Below are positions 27,439-37,175 of a DNA stretch of 64,000 nt, in pieces. This stretch comes from Pseudanabaena sp. (GTDB lineage: Bacteria > Cyanobacteriota > Cyanobacteriia > Pseudanabaenales > Pseudanabaenaceae), in contig QBMK01000011.1 in the NCBI GenBank assembly GCA_003249035.1, positions 1 to 64,000 on the forward strand, in the 5' to 3' direction. Under the pieces are notes generated by a model that had not been told where the DNA came from, did not search any database, and saw only the letters and a list, made by a program, of their open reading frames with translations. Positions within the stretch are counted from its first letter, which is position 1, and each line of letters begins with the position of its first letter. The position numbers and the translations under genes are program-made.

Positions 27439-27742
27439 TCTTTAACACCTTAATTTTTTCTTGCAAAAGAGAAGGATAAAGCGGACGTAGCGAATCAGCA
27501 AAAGTCTCTGAAGCTTGAATGCTCTCATCGATCGCCGCTTTGTTATCATAATAAAATGACATCGCCGCATACACTTCCGACAAAGTGAGATCATACTCCG
27601 CCGCAACTTCTTCAAGCGATTGTCCTAATCGCAAATAAGCGATCGCCACATCAGCAACCGTAATACGTCTACCAGCAATGCGCGGCTTACCACCACGAAT
27701 ATCAGGCGTAATCTCAATATAGCGATCGAGTGTAACTTTCAT
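27410..27742 (-). CDS. DUF433 antitoxin
   Basis: A 110-residue protein with YIEITPDIRGGKPRIAGRRI and VADVAIAYLRLGQSLEEVAA, the DUF433 helix-turn-helix signature. It precedes the DUF5615 gene on the same strand with an overlap, as expected for a VapBC-like toxin-antitoxin operon that represses itself. The gap 27743-27962 upstream holds a possible promoter region but no recognised motif. Confidence 0.85.
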   Translation of the reverse strand: MKVTLDRYIEITPDIRGGKPRIAGRRITVADVAIAYLRLGQSLEEVAAEYDLTLSEVYAAMSFYYDNKAAIDESIQASETFADSLRPLYPSLLQEKIKVLKNVRTNSLPS

Positions 27743-27962
27743 TATGTTCTCTGATGCCGATTTTCTAGTATTTTACAAGATTTTTAGTCAGGCGATCGCA
27801 TTGCAAAGGCAAAAGGAAAAGCTGGAAAGCTGTTATTCCCAATCCGCGATTTTTGACTTGATGTACCAACTTTACTGCAATTCCAATTGGGCGCTTGTGC
27901 CTAGCCACCCATTTCTGTAACCCATCAAGTCACTCAAGAATGGTACAAGATCTGAGTTAGTC

Positions 27963-28616
27963 TCAATGGAGAATCTCAATAGTTGTTCCTTTTTGTAATA
28001 AAGGATAAATCTCATCAACGTCCTTATTTTTCAAAGACACACAGCCTAAAGTCCAGTTGATTTTGCGATCGATTATCCAATCCTTGCCTTTCTCAACGCC
28101 ATGGATGCCAACCTCGCCACCAATGCCATCATTATCAGCAATTTCTCCTCTTGATTTTGCTTCGTTATATTTGCGCCATGAGTCCTTTGTCGGATAGTCC
28201 AACCAAATAAATTTTGACCATTCAGAATGGTAGTAAAGATCTTTAACTTGAAATATTCCCTCCGGTGTGCGTTTATCCCCTTCGCGTAACTTGTCATCCT
28301 TAGGGTTCTCTCCAAAAACGATCGCATAGGATTTAACAGGTTTTTTTTGATAAAAAACAGTTAATTTATATTTGGATTTTTCCACAACGATCTCGATCGC
28401 TTTTTTGTCCAGCTTCTTGACATCAATCAAAGTAGATATTGGCTTGTCTTTATTCAGCAGCTCATTTGCCGCTCTTGCTTCACAGTTAGTAAAGCAGAAG
28501 AGATAGCTGAAAATATCAGGATTAGCGATCGCGTAGATTCCGCACAGACCAGTAAATACCGCTAGGTAAACTAAAAATCTCTGATATCGCCGATCGGTCA
28601 GCATTTTGTGTGCCAT
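27963..28616 (-). CDS. L,D-transpeptidase (YkuD/ErfK) with N-terminal membrane anchor
   Basis: A 217-residue protein with a hydrophobic segment at residues 14-32 (FLVYLAVFTGLCGIYAIA) and a periplasmic YkuD domain. DKRTPEGIFQV, GGEVGIHGVE and the catalytic NWTLGCVSLKN (His ... Thr-x-Gly-Cys) are visible. It would cross-link peptidoglycan by 3,3 bonds or attach a protein. It starts 7 bases after the CheA hybrid stop, so it may be the last gene of that operon. Confidence 0.88.
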   Translation of the reverse strand: MAHKMLTDRRYQRFLVYLAVFTGLCGIYAIANPDIFSYLFCFTNCEARAANELLNKDKPISTLIDVKKLDKKAIEIVVEKSKYKLTVFYQKKPVKSYAIVFGENPKDDKLREGDKRTPEGIFQVKDLYYHSEWSKFIWLDYPTKDSWRKYNEAKSRGEIADNDGIGGEVGIHGVEKGKDWIIDRKINWTLGCVSLKNKDVDEIYPLLQKGTTIEILH

Positions 28617-28623
28617 GTCAACT

Positions 28624-31281
28624 TCAATTCGCGTGATTAAAATTTTCGAGCAAGGCGCTAACTTTGTTGACTAGTTCCAATGTTGAGAAACCTTTAGTAA
28701 GATAATCGGTTGCCCCAAGACGGGATGTCTCGCGTGACCATTCTTCCGCAAGACGGGATGAAACCACAAGGATCGGCATATCTAAGCCTGCTTGACGGCA
28801 GTGATCGATCAGAGTAAATCCATCCATACGCGGCATCTCAATATCAGTAATTAGTAACGCAGGTTGGCTGTGGCGTTGCAGCCATTGCCAAGCCTCCATG
28901 CCATCCTCGCAAGTTGTAACTTCATATCCCTGCGGTGATAGGCTGCTCTCAATTCTTCGACGCATTAGCGCTGCATCATCGACCACTAAAATTTGACGAT
29001 CGCTAGATACATCAAGGAACGCCTCGTTGGATTGGGATCTGGAAATTGTGAGGTTTTCATTCTCTGATGCGAAAAAGAATTCAGTAAAGGAAAGTGCATC
29101 AATCACGGGAATAAGTTTTCCATCTGGCATCAAACTCATCCCGATTAATCCGATTGGCGCAACTAGAGGCAGTGGAATCGGATTCACCAATAAATCACTC
29201 TGGCCAATTAGGGTGTCGGCAATTAACCAAATGCCGCGATCCCTGCCTGATTGTTTTGTCCGAACCGCGATCGATGTTGGTAAAAGCGATCGGGTTTCCG
29301 CTTGTCCTTGCCAGTATTGATTAAGATCGATCGCAGGGACTGTACCTTTATCTTCTTTCACTTCAATGGTGTAGTCAGAGCGTTCAGTCTTTTGCCAGAG
29401 CAAACTCTCAACTAACACAGTTGTATAAATCTCGGAAGTCGGCACTGCAAAAGTGTTATCGCCAGCTTGCAAGAGCATACAACGCACAAACAAATGCGGA
29501 ACTGGAAACTGAATTGTAAATGCCGTGCCCTTGCCTATTTGGGACGCGAGGCTGAGCTTGCCATTCATTAGCGCAACTTGGCTAGCCACCACATCCATTC
29601 CCACACCACGACCTGAAATATCACTGACGACCTTCGTAGAAGTAAAGCCGGATTGACATAACACGCTGAGTAAGCGATCGGAGGTACTGGTGTCCGTAAG
29701 CGGCAATCCTTTAGATTTGGCAACTTGACTAAGGAGACTGGGGTCAATGCCTTTACCATCATCCCGAATGCTAAGGTCAAACATACTTCCGCGTCGCTTT
29801 AGAGACAGCTCAATTTTTCCTTGCTGAGGCTTGCCTAACTTCTCCCGTTCATCAGTATCTTCGATGCCATGATCGTAGGCATTACGCAATAAATGAAGTA
29901 ATACTGGTTCTAAGCTGCGAAGAGTACCTGCATCTAGTTCTAATTGTTCGCCAACGATCGTGAACTCGACTACTTTACCAAATCGAGTCATCAGATCCCT
30001 TAAAATACCTTTCGATCTAAAAGCTAGAGTTGAAAATGGAACGAGGCGGCTTGCTTCGATGGTTTGTTGCAGATTTCGCAAACTGCGATCGAGGGCTTGG
30101 ATACTATCCGCAGTACGTCTAGCTGATTCGCCTGTTTCTGCGCCTAGCTCAATCAACCGTAAACTAATTTCTAGTAATCGATTAATAGCGGTATAACCTT
30201 GACGGTAGCGCTCAATTTTTAGTCCATCTTGCTCTCCAGAAGAATCTAGTAATGCATAATCATCTTGGACTTCGCGCAGTTGGGTAATGTACTGCACGCT
30301 GTTCTGAGCAAGCGAGACTAATGGTAATAAATTTGCATAAACAGATTGGTAAAATCCCTGTGTAGCACGGGTAGCCATTAAGGTCTCAACGAGATATTGA
30401 GACGATCTCTCTAGTCGATCGAGTGGTACAGGGATTTGGATGCCCGCAGTAGAGAGAATTAAAGAATTAGTTGCAGATGGAACTTCAGCACCAGTGATTA
30501 ATGGGGATTCAATATTTAGAGAAAGCGATATTGCTTCTTGCTCAATTTCAAAAATCCCACCCTGACGAGCACTTTTTTTGACCTTTTGGAGAAAAGGCAT
30601 CCATTCTGCGTGCCATTTCTCACAATCTAGGTGATTGCATAGTTCACTGCCTGTTTGCAGAAAATCATGCCAAGTTTTCGCTAAATTAATTTCTGCACCA
30701 ATTTCCTGCAACTGGGCAATGGTTTGCTTGGCAATCTCAATAGTCTCGGTCGGCACTTCACCAGTAGGGGGCAAAGTTTCGATCGCCATTTCTAGCTCAA
30801 GGATCACCAAATCAAAACCTTGATCGGCAAATTCTTGCTGAACTTGGCGCATTTCGTTCCATTCAGGCAAATACTCGCTTTGAATGCGATCGCGCAAAGT
30901 TTGAATATATTTAATTGCCGCATCTGGGTCGCTGAGTTCCCCCATTTGGACAGCACTAATCAGTAACTCGCCAGCTTCGATCAATGATTTAGTTAGCTCC
31001 CCATCTCCCAACGGCGGCGCAGTATCAAGATAGCGCAGATCAGAAAGTAAATCCTCTAATACAGTCGAGACTTGAAGTACTGCTTGAAATCCTACGGTTA
31101 CTGAACCCCCTTTAATTGTATGTACACAGCGATAGAGTTGCTGAATATCTTCGCGCCAATTGGTAGCATTTAGATGACGTGCAGTCTCTATGTATAACTG
31201 CAAATATTTCTGCGTATCTAATTCAAATAGAGTACGCAGTTCATCTTGCAGTTGTAAATCATCAAATTCTGAATTTGGCAT
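28624..31281 (-). CDS. CheA-type hybrid histidine kinase (Hpt-HATPase-CheW-REC)
   Basis: An 885-residue kinase. The Hpt domain has CVHTIKGGSVTVG with the phosphorylated His near residue 54. The ATPase has LLHLLRNAYDHGIED and DDGKGIDPSLL, then VSDISGRGVGMDVV. A CheW-like domain and a C-terminal receiver (VVDDAALMRR, TDIEMPRMDG, LTKGF) follow. This is the PilL/PixL arrangement of cyanobacterial pilus and phototaxis pathways. The ATG at 31281 is preferred over a TTG at 31329. It follows the MCP gene closely. Confidence 0.92.
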   Translation of the reverse strand: MPNSEFDDLQLQDELRTLFELDTQKYLQLYIETARHLNATNWREDIQQLYRCVHTIKGGSVTVGFQAVLQVSTVLEDLLSDLRYLDTAPPLGDGELTKSLIEAGELLISAVQMGELSDPDAAIKYIQTLRDRIQSEYLPEWNEMRQVQQEFADQGFDLVILELEMAIETLPPTGEVPTETIEIAKQTIAQLQEIGAEINLAKTWHDFLQTGSELCNHLDCEKWHAEWMPFLQKVKKSARQGGIFEIEQEAISLSLNIESPLITGAEVPSATNSLILSTAGIQIPVPLDRLERSSQYLVETLMATRATQGFYQSVYANLLPLVSLAQNSVQYITQLREVQDDYALLDSSGEQDGLKIERYRQGYTAINRLLEISLRLIELGAETGESARRTADSIQALDRSLRNLQQTIEASRLVPFSTLAFRSKGILRDLMTRFGKVVEFTIVGEQLELDAGTLRSLEPVLLHLLRNAYDHGIEDTDEREKLGKPQQGKIELSLKRRGSMFDLSIRDDGKGIDPSLLSQVAKSKGLPLTDTSTSDRLLSVLCQSGFTSTKVVSDISGRGVGMDVVASQVALMNGKLSLASQIGKGTAFTIQFPVPHLFVRCMLLQAGDNTFAVPTSEIYTTVLVESLLWQKTERSDYTIEVKEDKGTVPAIDLNQYWQGQAETRSLLPTSIAVRTKQSGRDRGIWLIADTLIGQSDLLVNPIPLPLVAPIGLIGMSLMPDGKLIPVIDALSFTEFFFASENENLTISRSQSNEAFLDVSSDRQILVVDDAALMRRRIESSLSPQGYEVTTCEDGMEAWQWLQRHSQPALLITDIEMPRMDGFTLIDHCRQAGLDMPILVVSSRLAEEWSRETSRLGATDYLTKGFSTLELVNKVSALLENFNHAN

Positions 31282-31332
31282 TATTTCGCTATTTGCTATC
31301 AATTTGTGATTATGAAGACAGTTGCTCAATCC

Positions 31333-32961
31333 TCAACTCATAACTTGAAACTTCTCAACTTCAATTGCATCCATTTCATCATTATCTGTTATCTGAGATT
31401 CCAGCATTGGCGGTAAGCGAAAAAACTGCACTCTTTCTAATAATTGACGAGCCAACATCCCCATTTTCCCTGATTGATTGCGAGTAAACTGCGCCTGAGA
31501 AGCAGAACGCTCGGCGATCGCCTCAATGTCTTGAATCGAGGCTAAGCTAAATTTTACAGCTTCAGCGATCAATCTCGAGGAATCGGTCACGGCTATGGCA
31601 ATTTCCGCTAACTCTTCGGTTACAGTCGAGATATTGGTAAATGATTGCTCAGAACTATTCACACTATTGGTAAAGTCCGACACAAGACTGTTCACATCGC
31701 GTACGTCCTGATCGATCCCTGACACGACCACATCCACAAAGCCAGTCCTTTGTTGCAAAACCACCAGCCCCAGATTGGTTTGAGTTGCCAAGTTATTTAC
31801 CTGCAAAGCGATCGCGTCAAATTCCCTTGCTACGGAGATAAATTGTTCAGGATCTCTTTCTTCTAACGCCCTTGCTGCAACCATGGAAGCATTGGTCGCC
31901 AAAACCTTAGTTAAAGAAGCAAGCCGTTTTTGATCTAACACAAATTGCTTTGCTAAAGCTACGAATTCCCCTAGATTTTTAATTCTTTGTACCATTTGTA
32001 CAGTAGCAGCTTGCAAAGATTCAATCGAAGCCGTTAAGTAAATAATTTGTTCTTCCCCTTGTCGCACAGCAGATCTCACTCTCTGTACAGCTTTATTCGC
32101 GGCGATCGCTTGTTGAGAGGCTTCTTGAGCTAGCTGGTTGACATCTTCAATACCTAAACGAGCCTGCACCACTAAGGCTTCCTGCTGCTCTGCATTTTGC
32201 GATACAGCGATCGACAACTGTTCAAGGCGATCTGTACGAATAGTTACTTGTTTCGTGGTCAGTAACACTGCGGCTAGCACCTCTGAAAGTTGCTCTGACA
32301 AACGATTGAGTGTATCAGCGATTAAGCCTGTGGCATGTGGACTGACTTCTGCCTTAGCCGTTAAATCCCCCATTTCCAATTCCGAAACTACATCGAGTAA
32401 ATGGGAAATCTCATCTTGGAAAATATCATTTTGAGCTTCGGCTTCGATCTGAGCAGTGGATTGATCTTGCTTAGTTTGAGTAAGGTTAAAAGTTATCAGG
32501 TTAAAAATCTCTGCCAACTTCCCAATCTCGTCCTTTGCTCCAATCTCTAAGGTTGTGACAAAATCCCCTGCGGCGTATCGCTTAGCGATTGCCTCTAGCA
32601 ACCGAAGTCGCTTGCTAAGCGTACTTCCGATAAATAAACCGATGCTTGAACTAACCACAATCAAAATAGTCCCTAAGCCAAACACAAATAATGTGGCATC
32701 GGAAAGTTGCCTCTGATCGCTTTGGCTCACAAGTGGCGCAAGATAATAGTTCAGATAAAAAGCGGCGATCGTAAAGCAAATTAAAGATAGGAGGCTGGTT
32801 GAGCCGATTGCAAAAAGAACTTTGACACTGATCGGTAAATTATTTAACCAACTACTCTTGTTTGAAGCTTGTCTGGATATAGGGGCAGCAGCAGGAACAG
32901 CAGCCTTCCTCTTTCTTTTTGCATTCGCTTTTTTGCTTGAAAAGTGAGGTTTGTTTGGCAT
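31333..32961 (-). CDS. Methyl-accepting chemotaxis protein, PilJ-like
   Basis: A 542-residue receptor with a basic N-terminus (SKKANAKRKRKAA), two membrane helices (about 45-70 and 90-112), HAMP regions and a long coiled-coil signalling domain. The tip segment reads LATNASMVAARALEERDPEQ, degenerate compared with the usual NAAIEAARAGE. There is no GAF or extended periplasmic ligand domain, so the signal is probably internal or from partners. It is paired with the CheA hybrid 51 bases downstream; no cheW or cheY gene is beside them. Confidence 0.88.
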   Translation of the reverse strand: MPNKPHFSSKKANAKRKRKAAVPAAAPISRQASNKSSWLNNLPISVKVLFAIGSTSLLSLICFTIAAFYLNYYLAPLVSQSDQRQLSDATLFVFGLGTILIVVSSSIGLFIGSTLSKRLRLLEAIAKRYAAGDFVTTLEIGAKDEIGKLAEIFNLITFNLTQTKQDQSTAQIEAEAQNDIFQDEISHLLDVVSELEMGDLTAKAEVSPHATGLIADTLNRLSEQLSEVLAAVLLTTKQVTIRTDRLEQLSIAVSQNAEQQEALVVQARLGIEDVNQLAQEASQQAIAANKAVQRVRSAVRQGEEQIIYLTASIESLQAATVQMVQRIKNLGEFVALAKQFVLDQKRLASLTKVLATNASMVAARALEERDPEQFISVAREFDAIALQVNNLATQTNLGLVVLQQRTGFVDVVVSGIDQDVRDVNSLVSDFTNSVNSSEQSFTNISTVTEELAEIAIAVTDSSRLIAEAVKFSLASIQDIEAIAERSASQAQFTRNQSGKMGMLARQLLERVQFFRLPPMLESQITDNDEMDAIEVEKFQVMS

Positions 32962-33111
32962 ATATAAACATATTTAATAGTTTAGAAATGACAAAGATAG
33001 GTTAATTTACGACTTGCGTATCAGTAAACCGTAAATTAGCTTTTCTTTAAAGATATTAACAACATACAGCTTCGGGCTGTGAATCTTGAGTGCGTTTCGC
33101 CACAATGTCAA

Positions 33112-33162
33112 AAATAAAATTGAGGGATATGTCGCAACGCGACATATCCCTCAATTTTATTT
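33112..33162. repeat. Perfect 24-bp hairpin with GCAACGC tip
   Basis: AAATAAAATTGAGGGATATG TCGC pairs perfectly with the mirror arm across AAC. It lies in the 322-base gap between the divergent mcp and murD genes (32962-33283), so it cannot simply be their terminator. The gap also has an AT-rich murD leader but no recognised operator. Confidence 0.75.
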
Positions 33163-33283
33163 AGGCTTTTGAACAGCGTCTCTTAGAGCCAAAAAACAAA
33201 TGTCAGGATGCGTTATACGCAAGTTCCTGTATCCTTGACTATTAACTTTTTAATTTAATAAATTTATCAATCAAGCGATCGCC

Positions 33284-34687
33284 ATGCATCAAGCGTATGT
33301 ACTGGGACTGGGACAGTCTGGAATTTCTGCGGCAAAACTACTCAAAGCTGATGGCTGGCAAGTGACAGTTAGTGATAGTAATGCAAGTCCTAGCCTAGAG
33401 CAACGCAAGCAAGATTTAGAGGCGGAAGGAATTGCGGTTCAGCTTGGAGAGTTTCCTGACTTTGCTAAATTAATTGAAGCGGGGCAAAGCATTGATCTAG
33501 TGGTAGCTAGTCCAGGCGTGCCTTGGGATCGGGAGGAGGTTGAACAGGCTAGATCTCTTGGTATTGTCACTATCGGCGAGATCGAACTTGCTTGGCGATA
33601 TCTAAAGCATATTCCTTGGGTGGGCATCACTGGGACTAACGGTAAGACTACCGTCACGTCATTGACAGCGGCAATTTTTCAAGCGGCTGGGTTGAAGGCG
33701 ATCGCCTGTGGCAATATTGGCTTTCCTGCTTGCGAAATTGCTTTGCAGGTATTGCAGAAACATTTACATCCCGATTGGATTATTGCCGAACTAAGCAGTT
33801 ATCAGATTGAATCTACCCAGACCGTAAAGCCAATGATTGGTATCTGGACGACCTTTACGCCCGATCACCTTAATCGCCACTATACGCTAGAGTCATATCG
33901 AGATATCAAGGCGAGATTGATCGATCAGTCCACCCATATAGTCATCAATGGGAATGATCCTTATTTGGAGAAATTTGGGGCAGCCATGTGGCCAAAAGCT
34001 CTCTGGACAGGCATTGATGAGCATGTGATAGAAGCGATCGCGGATGGAGCTTGTATTGAAAAAGGTTGGGTGAAGTTTCGTGGTGAGCCTATTCTCCCAA
34101 TCTCCCATTGGCAGCTTTTAGGTAGGCATAATCTTCAAAATTTATTGATGTCGGTTGCGGCGGCAAAGCTAGCAGGGATTGACAATGAGCATATCGATCT
34201 TTCCATCTCCAATTTTCAAGGTGTCCCGCATCGTCTTGAACATATTTGTTTTTATGAAGGAATCGCCTTTATTAATGACAGCAAAGCAACAAATTATGAT
34301 GCAGCGGAAGTGGGATTAAGAGCAGTGAAAACACCTGTCGTATTGATTGCTGGTGGTCAACCGAAGCAAGGCGATGCGAGTGCATGGCTAGAGCAAATCC
34401 ATCAAAGAGCGATCAGTGTCTTATTGATTGGTGAAGCTGCCCCAATGTTTGCAGAAATGCTCAATAATGTGGGTTTTAAAGATTATCAAATCGTGAACAC
34501 CCTTGAGAATGCAGTCAAACAAGCAGCCCATATTGCTCATAGCCGCTCTCATAATCACCCTAGTCAGCCTTTACCAACTGTGCTATTCTCGCCTGCATGT
34601 GCTAGCTTTGACCAGTTTGCTAACTTCGAGCTACGGGGCAATCGCTTTCGCCAGCTTTGCCAAGAGCTTTGCCAAGAATTTCGCTAA
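33284..34687 (+). CDS. murD: UDP-N-acetylmuramoylalanine-D-glutamate ligase
   Basis: It adds D-glutamate to UDP-MurNAc-L-Ala in the cytoplasm, an essential step of peptidoglycan synthesis. The 467-residue Mur ligase has VLGLGQSGISAAKLL at the start, the ATP loop GITGTNGKTTVTSL, ELSSYQIEST, and NDSKATNYDAA. The C-terminus (RQLCQELCQEFR) is encoded by a run of 12-bp repeats at 34645-34702 and may be a local extension. It is followed directly by ftsI. Confidence 0.95.
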   Translation: MHQAYVLGLGQSGISAAKLLKADGWQVTVSDSNASPSLEQRKQDLEAEGIAVQLGEFPDFAKLIEAGQSIDLVVASPGVPWDREEVEQARSLGIVTIGEIELAWRYLKHIPWVGITGTNGKTTVTSLTAAIFQAAGLKAIACGNIGFPACEIALQVLQKHLHPDWIIAELSSYQIESTQTVKPMIGIWTTFTPDHLNRHYTLESYRDIKARLIDQSTHIVINGNDPYLEKFGAAMWPKALWTGIDEHVIEAIADGACIEKGWVKFRGEPILPISHWQLLGRHNLQNLLMSVAAAKLAGIDNEHIDLSISNFQGVPHRLEHICFYEGIAFINDSKATNYDAAEVGLRAVKTPVVLIAGGQPKQGDASAWLEQIHQRAISVLLIGEAAPMFAEMLNNVGFKDYQIVNTLENAVKQAAHIAHSRSHNHPSQPLPTVLFSPACASFDQFANFELRGNRFRQLCQELCQEFR

Positions 34688-34702
34688 GAATTTTGCCAAA
34701 AT
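34645..34702 (+). repeat. Degenerate 12-bp tandem repeat across the murD stop
   Basis: Units of the type CTTTGCCAAGAG, CTTTGCCAAGAA, TTTCGCTAAGAA and TTTTGCCAAAAT follow each other. The murD stop TAA falls within one unit. Repeat number could therefore change the murD C-terminus or the distance to the ftsI start. Confidence 0.6.
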
Positions 34703-34709
34703 TATAGTC

Positions 34710-36572
34710 ATGCAACCATCGCTTCTGCCCAGACATATTGCTACTGCAAATCTATTTAAACGCCGAACTGTGCTGATCTGGATAATTTTGGCATTGTCGA
34801 TGATTGGCTTAATTGTGCGCTTAGTTTATTTACAGGTTGTTACGTCGCCTGATTTGCTCGAAAAAGCACGACGACAGCAAATGTATACTTTGCGACCATT
34901 TATTCCCCGCCGCACGATTACCGATCGCAAAGGTAGTGTTTTAGCCATAGATCGTCCTGTTTACACATTATTTGCGCATCCCCATCTTTATAAAGAAAAA
35001 CCTGAGGAGATCGCAGCAAAACTATCCCCAATCCTAAGACGACCAACTGAAAAATTACTCAACGTCCTCAATCGTGATACTACTTCAACTCAAGTAGAGT
35101 ATTGGCTATCGGAGGAAAATGCCGATCTAATTTATAACCTGCGTATAGATGGTTTAGATCTAGTTCAACAACGCCACAGACTTTATCCGCAAGGGGATCT
35201 CGCTGCTGAAGTAATCGGCTATGTAAATGTCGATCATGAGGGGCAAGCTGGGATTGAATTTAGTCATGAGAATTTATTGGAGCGTGCCGATCAAACCCAA
35301 TCAGTTGCTCAAGATGGCTCTGGCAAATTAATTCCTAATCGCATCCCTGCGGGAATGCTTCAAAGCGATCGCACTAGCTTGCAAATGACGATTGATTCGC
35401 GCATTCAAAGAACTGCCCGTCAAATCCTCAAGCAACAGATGGTCAAGTTTAGTGCTAAGCGTGGTTCAGTGATTGTCATGGATGTCAGAGATGGCGGGTT
35501 GCTCACCCTCGTGACTGAGCCAACCTATGACCCCAATCGCTACTATGAGTCCGATGTAAAACTCTTCAAAAATTGGGCGGTTTCCGATCTTTACGAACCT
35601 GGTTCTACGTTTAAACCAATTAATGTTGCGATCGCTATTGAAGCTGGAGCAATTCAGCCTGACACCGTATTTAATGATGAAGGTGCATTGACTATCGGCG
35701 GTTGGCCAGTTGCTAACTTTGACTACGAACAGGTAGGTGCAGTTGGGCCACTCAGTATTAGCCAAATTCTCGAGCGATCGAGTAATGTGGGTATGGTGCA
35801 TATTATCCAGCGCATGAAGCCTTCAGTTTATTACGGTTGGCTAGAGCGTATTGGTTTAGGAGATATCTCTAATATCGATCTCCCTGCAGAAACTCCAAGT
35901 GCGCTTAAGCCGCAAGAACAGTTTCTTGAATATGTGATCGAGCCTGCGACTGCCGCTTTTGGGCAGGGATTTTCACTTACCCCGATTCAGATGGTGCAAT
36001 TGCATGGCATTCTCGCTAGCGGTGGTAAGTTACTCACGCCCCATGTGGTGAAAGGTTTAATTAATGAAGAAGGCGAGGAATATTTTCAACCGAAATTGCC
36101 AACTCCTCGGCAGGTGATTTCGCCAGCCACGACTCAGAAAGTTTTAGAGATGATGACTAATGTTGTAGAGAAAGGTACGGGTTTACCTGCGCGTATTCCT
36201 GGTTATCGGATTGCGGGTAAAACTGGGACTGCCCAAAAAGCTTCAACTACTGGTGGCGGTTATATGAACGCTAAAATCACTAGCTTTGTCGGTATTTTTC
36301 CCTCAAAAGAGCCCCGTTATGTGATTTTGGCGGTGATTGATGAGCCTATTGGATCTGATGCATTTGGCTCTACTGTGGCGGCTCCTATTGTCAAGGCAGT
36401 AATCGAGGATATTATTGTCAGCGAGGGGATTCCGCCAAGCCATCCCGAAGAAGTGATCTCCAAGATACCGATTCTTCCCGATCCGACAGTATCTCCATCT
36501 CCACAAGATGTAAAGCCTACTCCAAATACCTCACCCAGTGCCGAACCTAAGCCAGCTCGCGATCGCACCTAA
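34710..36572 (+). CDS. ftsI: Penicillin-binding protein, FtsI/PBP3 type
   Basis: A class B transpeptidase of 620 residues for septal peptidoglycan cross-linking. One membrane helix (VLIWIILALSMIGLIVRLVY) sits near the N-terminus. Catalytic motifs are EPGSTFKPIN (SxxK), RSSNVGM (SxN) and AGKTGTAQ (KTG). A proline-rich tail ends the protein, and no PASTA domain is present. The frame is open back to 34503 inside murD, but those 69 residues are out-of-frame murD; the ATG at 34710 is the likely start, 22 bases after murD. Confidence 0.93.
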   Translation: MQPSLLPRHIATANLFKRRTVLIWIILALSMIGLIVRLVYLQVVTSPDLLEKARRQQMYTLRPFIPRRTITDRKGSVLAIDRPVYTLFAHPHLYKEKPEEIAAKLSPILRRPTEKLLNVLNRDTTSTQVEYWLSEENADLIYNLRIDGLDLVQQRHRLYPQGDLAAEVIGYVNVDHEGQAGIEFSHENLLERADQTQSVAQDGSGKLIPNRIPAGMLQSDRTSLQMTIDSRIQRTARQILKQQMVKFSAKRGSVIVMDVRDGGLLTLVTEPTYDPNRYYESDVKLFKNWAVSDLYEPGSTFKPINVAIAIEAGAIQPDTVFNDEGALTIGGWPVANFDYEQVGAVGPLSISQILERSSNVGMVHIIQRMKPSVYYGWLERIGLGDISNIDLPAETPSALKPQEQFLEYVIEPATAAFGQGFSLTPIQMVQLHGILASGGKLLTPHVVKGLINEEGEEYFQPKLPTPRQVISPATTQKVLEMMTNVVEKGTGLPARIPGYRIAGKTGTAQKASTTGGGYMNAKITSFVGIFPSKEPRYVILAVIDEPIGSDAFGSTVAAPIVKAVIEDIIVSEGIPPSHPEEVISKIPILPDPTVSPSPQDVKPTPNTSPSAEPKPARDRT

Positions 36573-36663
36573 ATTGCGTTCATTAGAGGCTCCTTGTTTG
36601 ACTCTTTTGTAACGAAGTTTGCGACATCAATATTTATAGATTTCGCCAAATCCACTAGGACAT

Positions 36664-36718
36664 AAAACCAAAAAATTGATTAGCGACGCTTTGCGTTGTC
36701 AATCAATTTTTTGGTTTT
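36664..36718. repeat. Hairpin with GCTTTGC tip
   Basis: AAAACCAAAAAATTGATT pairs perfectly with AATCAATTTTTTGGTTTT over 18 bp, then imperfectly down to a GC-TTT-GC tip. It is about 90 bases after ftsI and could terminate that transcript. It forms part of a 338-base gap (36573-36910) with the next repeat. Confidence 0.7.
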
Positions 36719-36737
36719 GATTTGTCCCAAGGCTAGT

Positions 36738-36843
36738 GATACCAATTCACAAAATTGTTGTCATACTTTTGTGAATTAAAAACCAAATCCAGCAAGGATT
36801 CTAAAAGCACAAAATGGCGTAGCCATTTTGCGTCTTGGTATGA
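36738..36843. repeat. Dispersed repeat ATACCAATTCACAAAA, copy 2, with terminal inversion
   Basis: It begins GATACCAATTCACAAAA and ends TTGGTATGAT, so the ends are inverted. Inside are TTTTGTGAATT (inverse of the start), AAATCCAGCAAGGATT, and a hairpin CAAAATGGC-GTA-GCCATTTTG. The first three parts match 20118-20181 in order. At 106 bp it looks like a small non-autonomous element. The remaining bases to 36910 are the glutaredoxin leader. Confidence 0.62.
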
Positions 36844-36910
36844 TTGTAGCTGTAGAGGTAGTTAAGATTTGTTAAAATGTAGTTTAGGTTAAAAAAGCTA
36901 GGAAATTGTT

Positions 36911-37168
36911 ATGGCAAAGGTTGAGATTTATACATGGCGTATGTGCCCTTTCTGTATTAGGGCCAAGCATTTACTAGACAAGAAAAACGTTAAATATACG
37001 GAATACGTGATCGATGGGGACGATGCCGCGCGATCGGCTATGGTAGCTAGAGGTTCTGATGGAAAGCGTTCAGTTCCTCAGATTTTTATTAACGATCAGC
37101 ATATTGGTGGCTGTGATGCCATTCACGCCCTCGACTCGAAGGGAAAGCTTGATGCATTGCTAGCCTAG
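36911..37168 (+). CDS. grxC: Glutaredoxin
   Basis: An 85-residue dithiol glutaredoxin that reduces disulphides with glutathione. The active site is TWRMCPFCIRAKHLL; KRSVPQIFINDQHIGGCDAI is the glutathione-binding block with cis-Pro and the GG. The length fits the GrxC group. A terminator-like hairpin follows 8 bases after the stop. Confidence 0.93.
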   Translation: MAKVEIYTWRMCPFCIRAKHLLDKKNVKYTEYVIDGDDAARSAMVARGSDGKRSVPQIFINDQHIGGCDAIHALDSKGKLDALLA

Positions 37169-37175
37169 CGCGATT

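Noticed and set aside
27743-27962. Possible small gene or RNA between the DUF433 gene and the L,D-transpeptidase
   Set aside because: No frame with a start and no convincing fold could be supported.
34503-34709. N-terminal extension of ftsI inside murD
   Set aside because: The 69 residues are out-of-frame murD sequence and precede the normal FtsI start.
35466-35801. Antisense frame of 111 codons over ftsI
   Set aside because: It covers the catalytic domain of ftsI and has no recognisable features.
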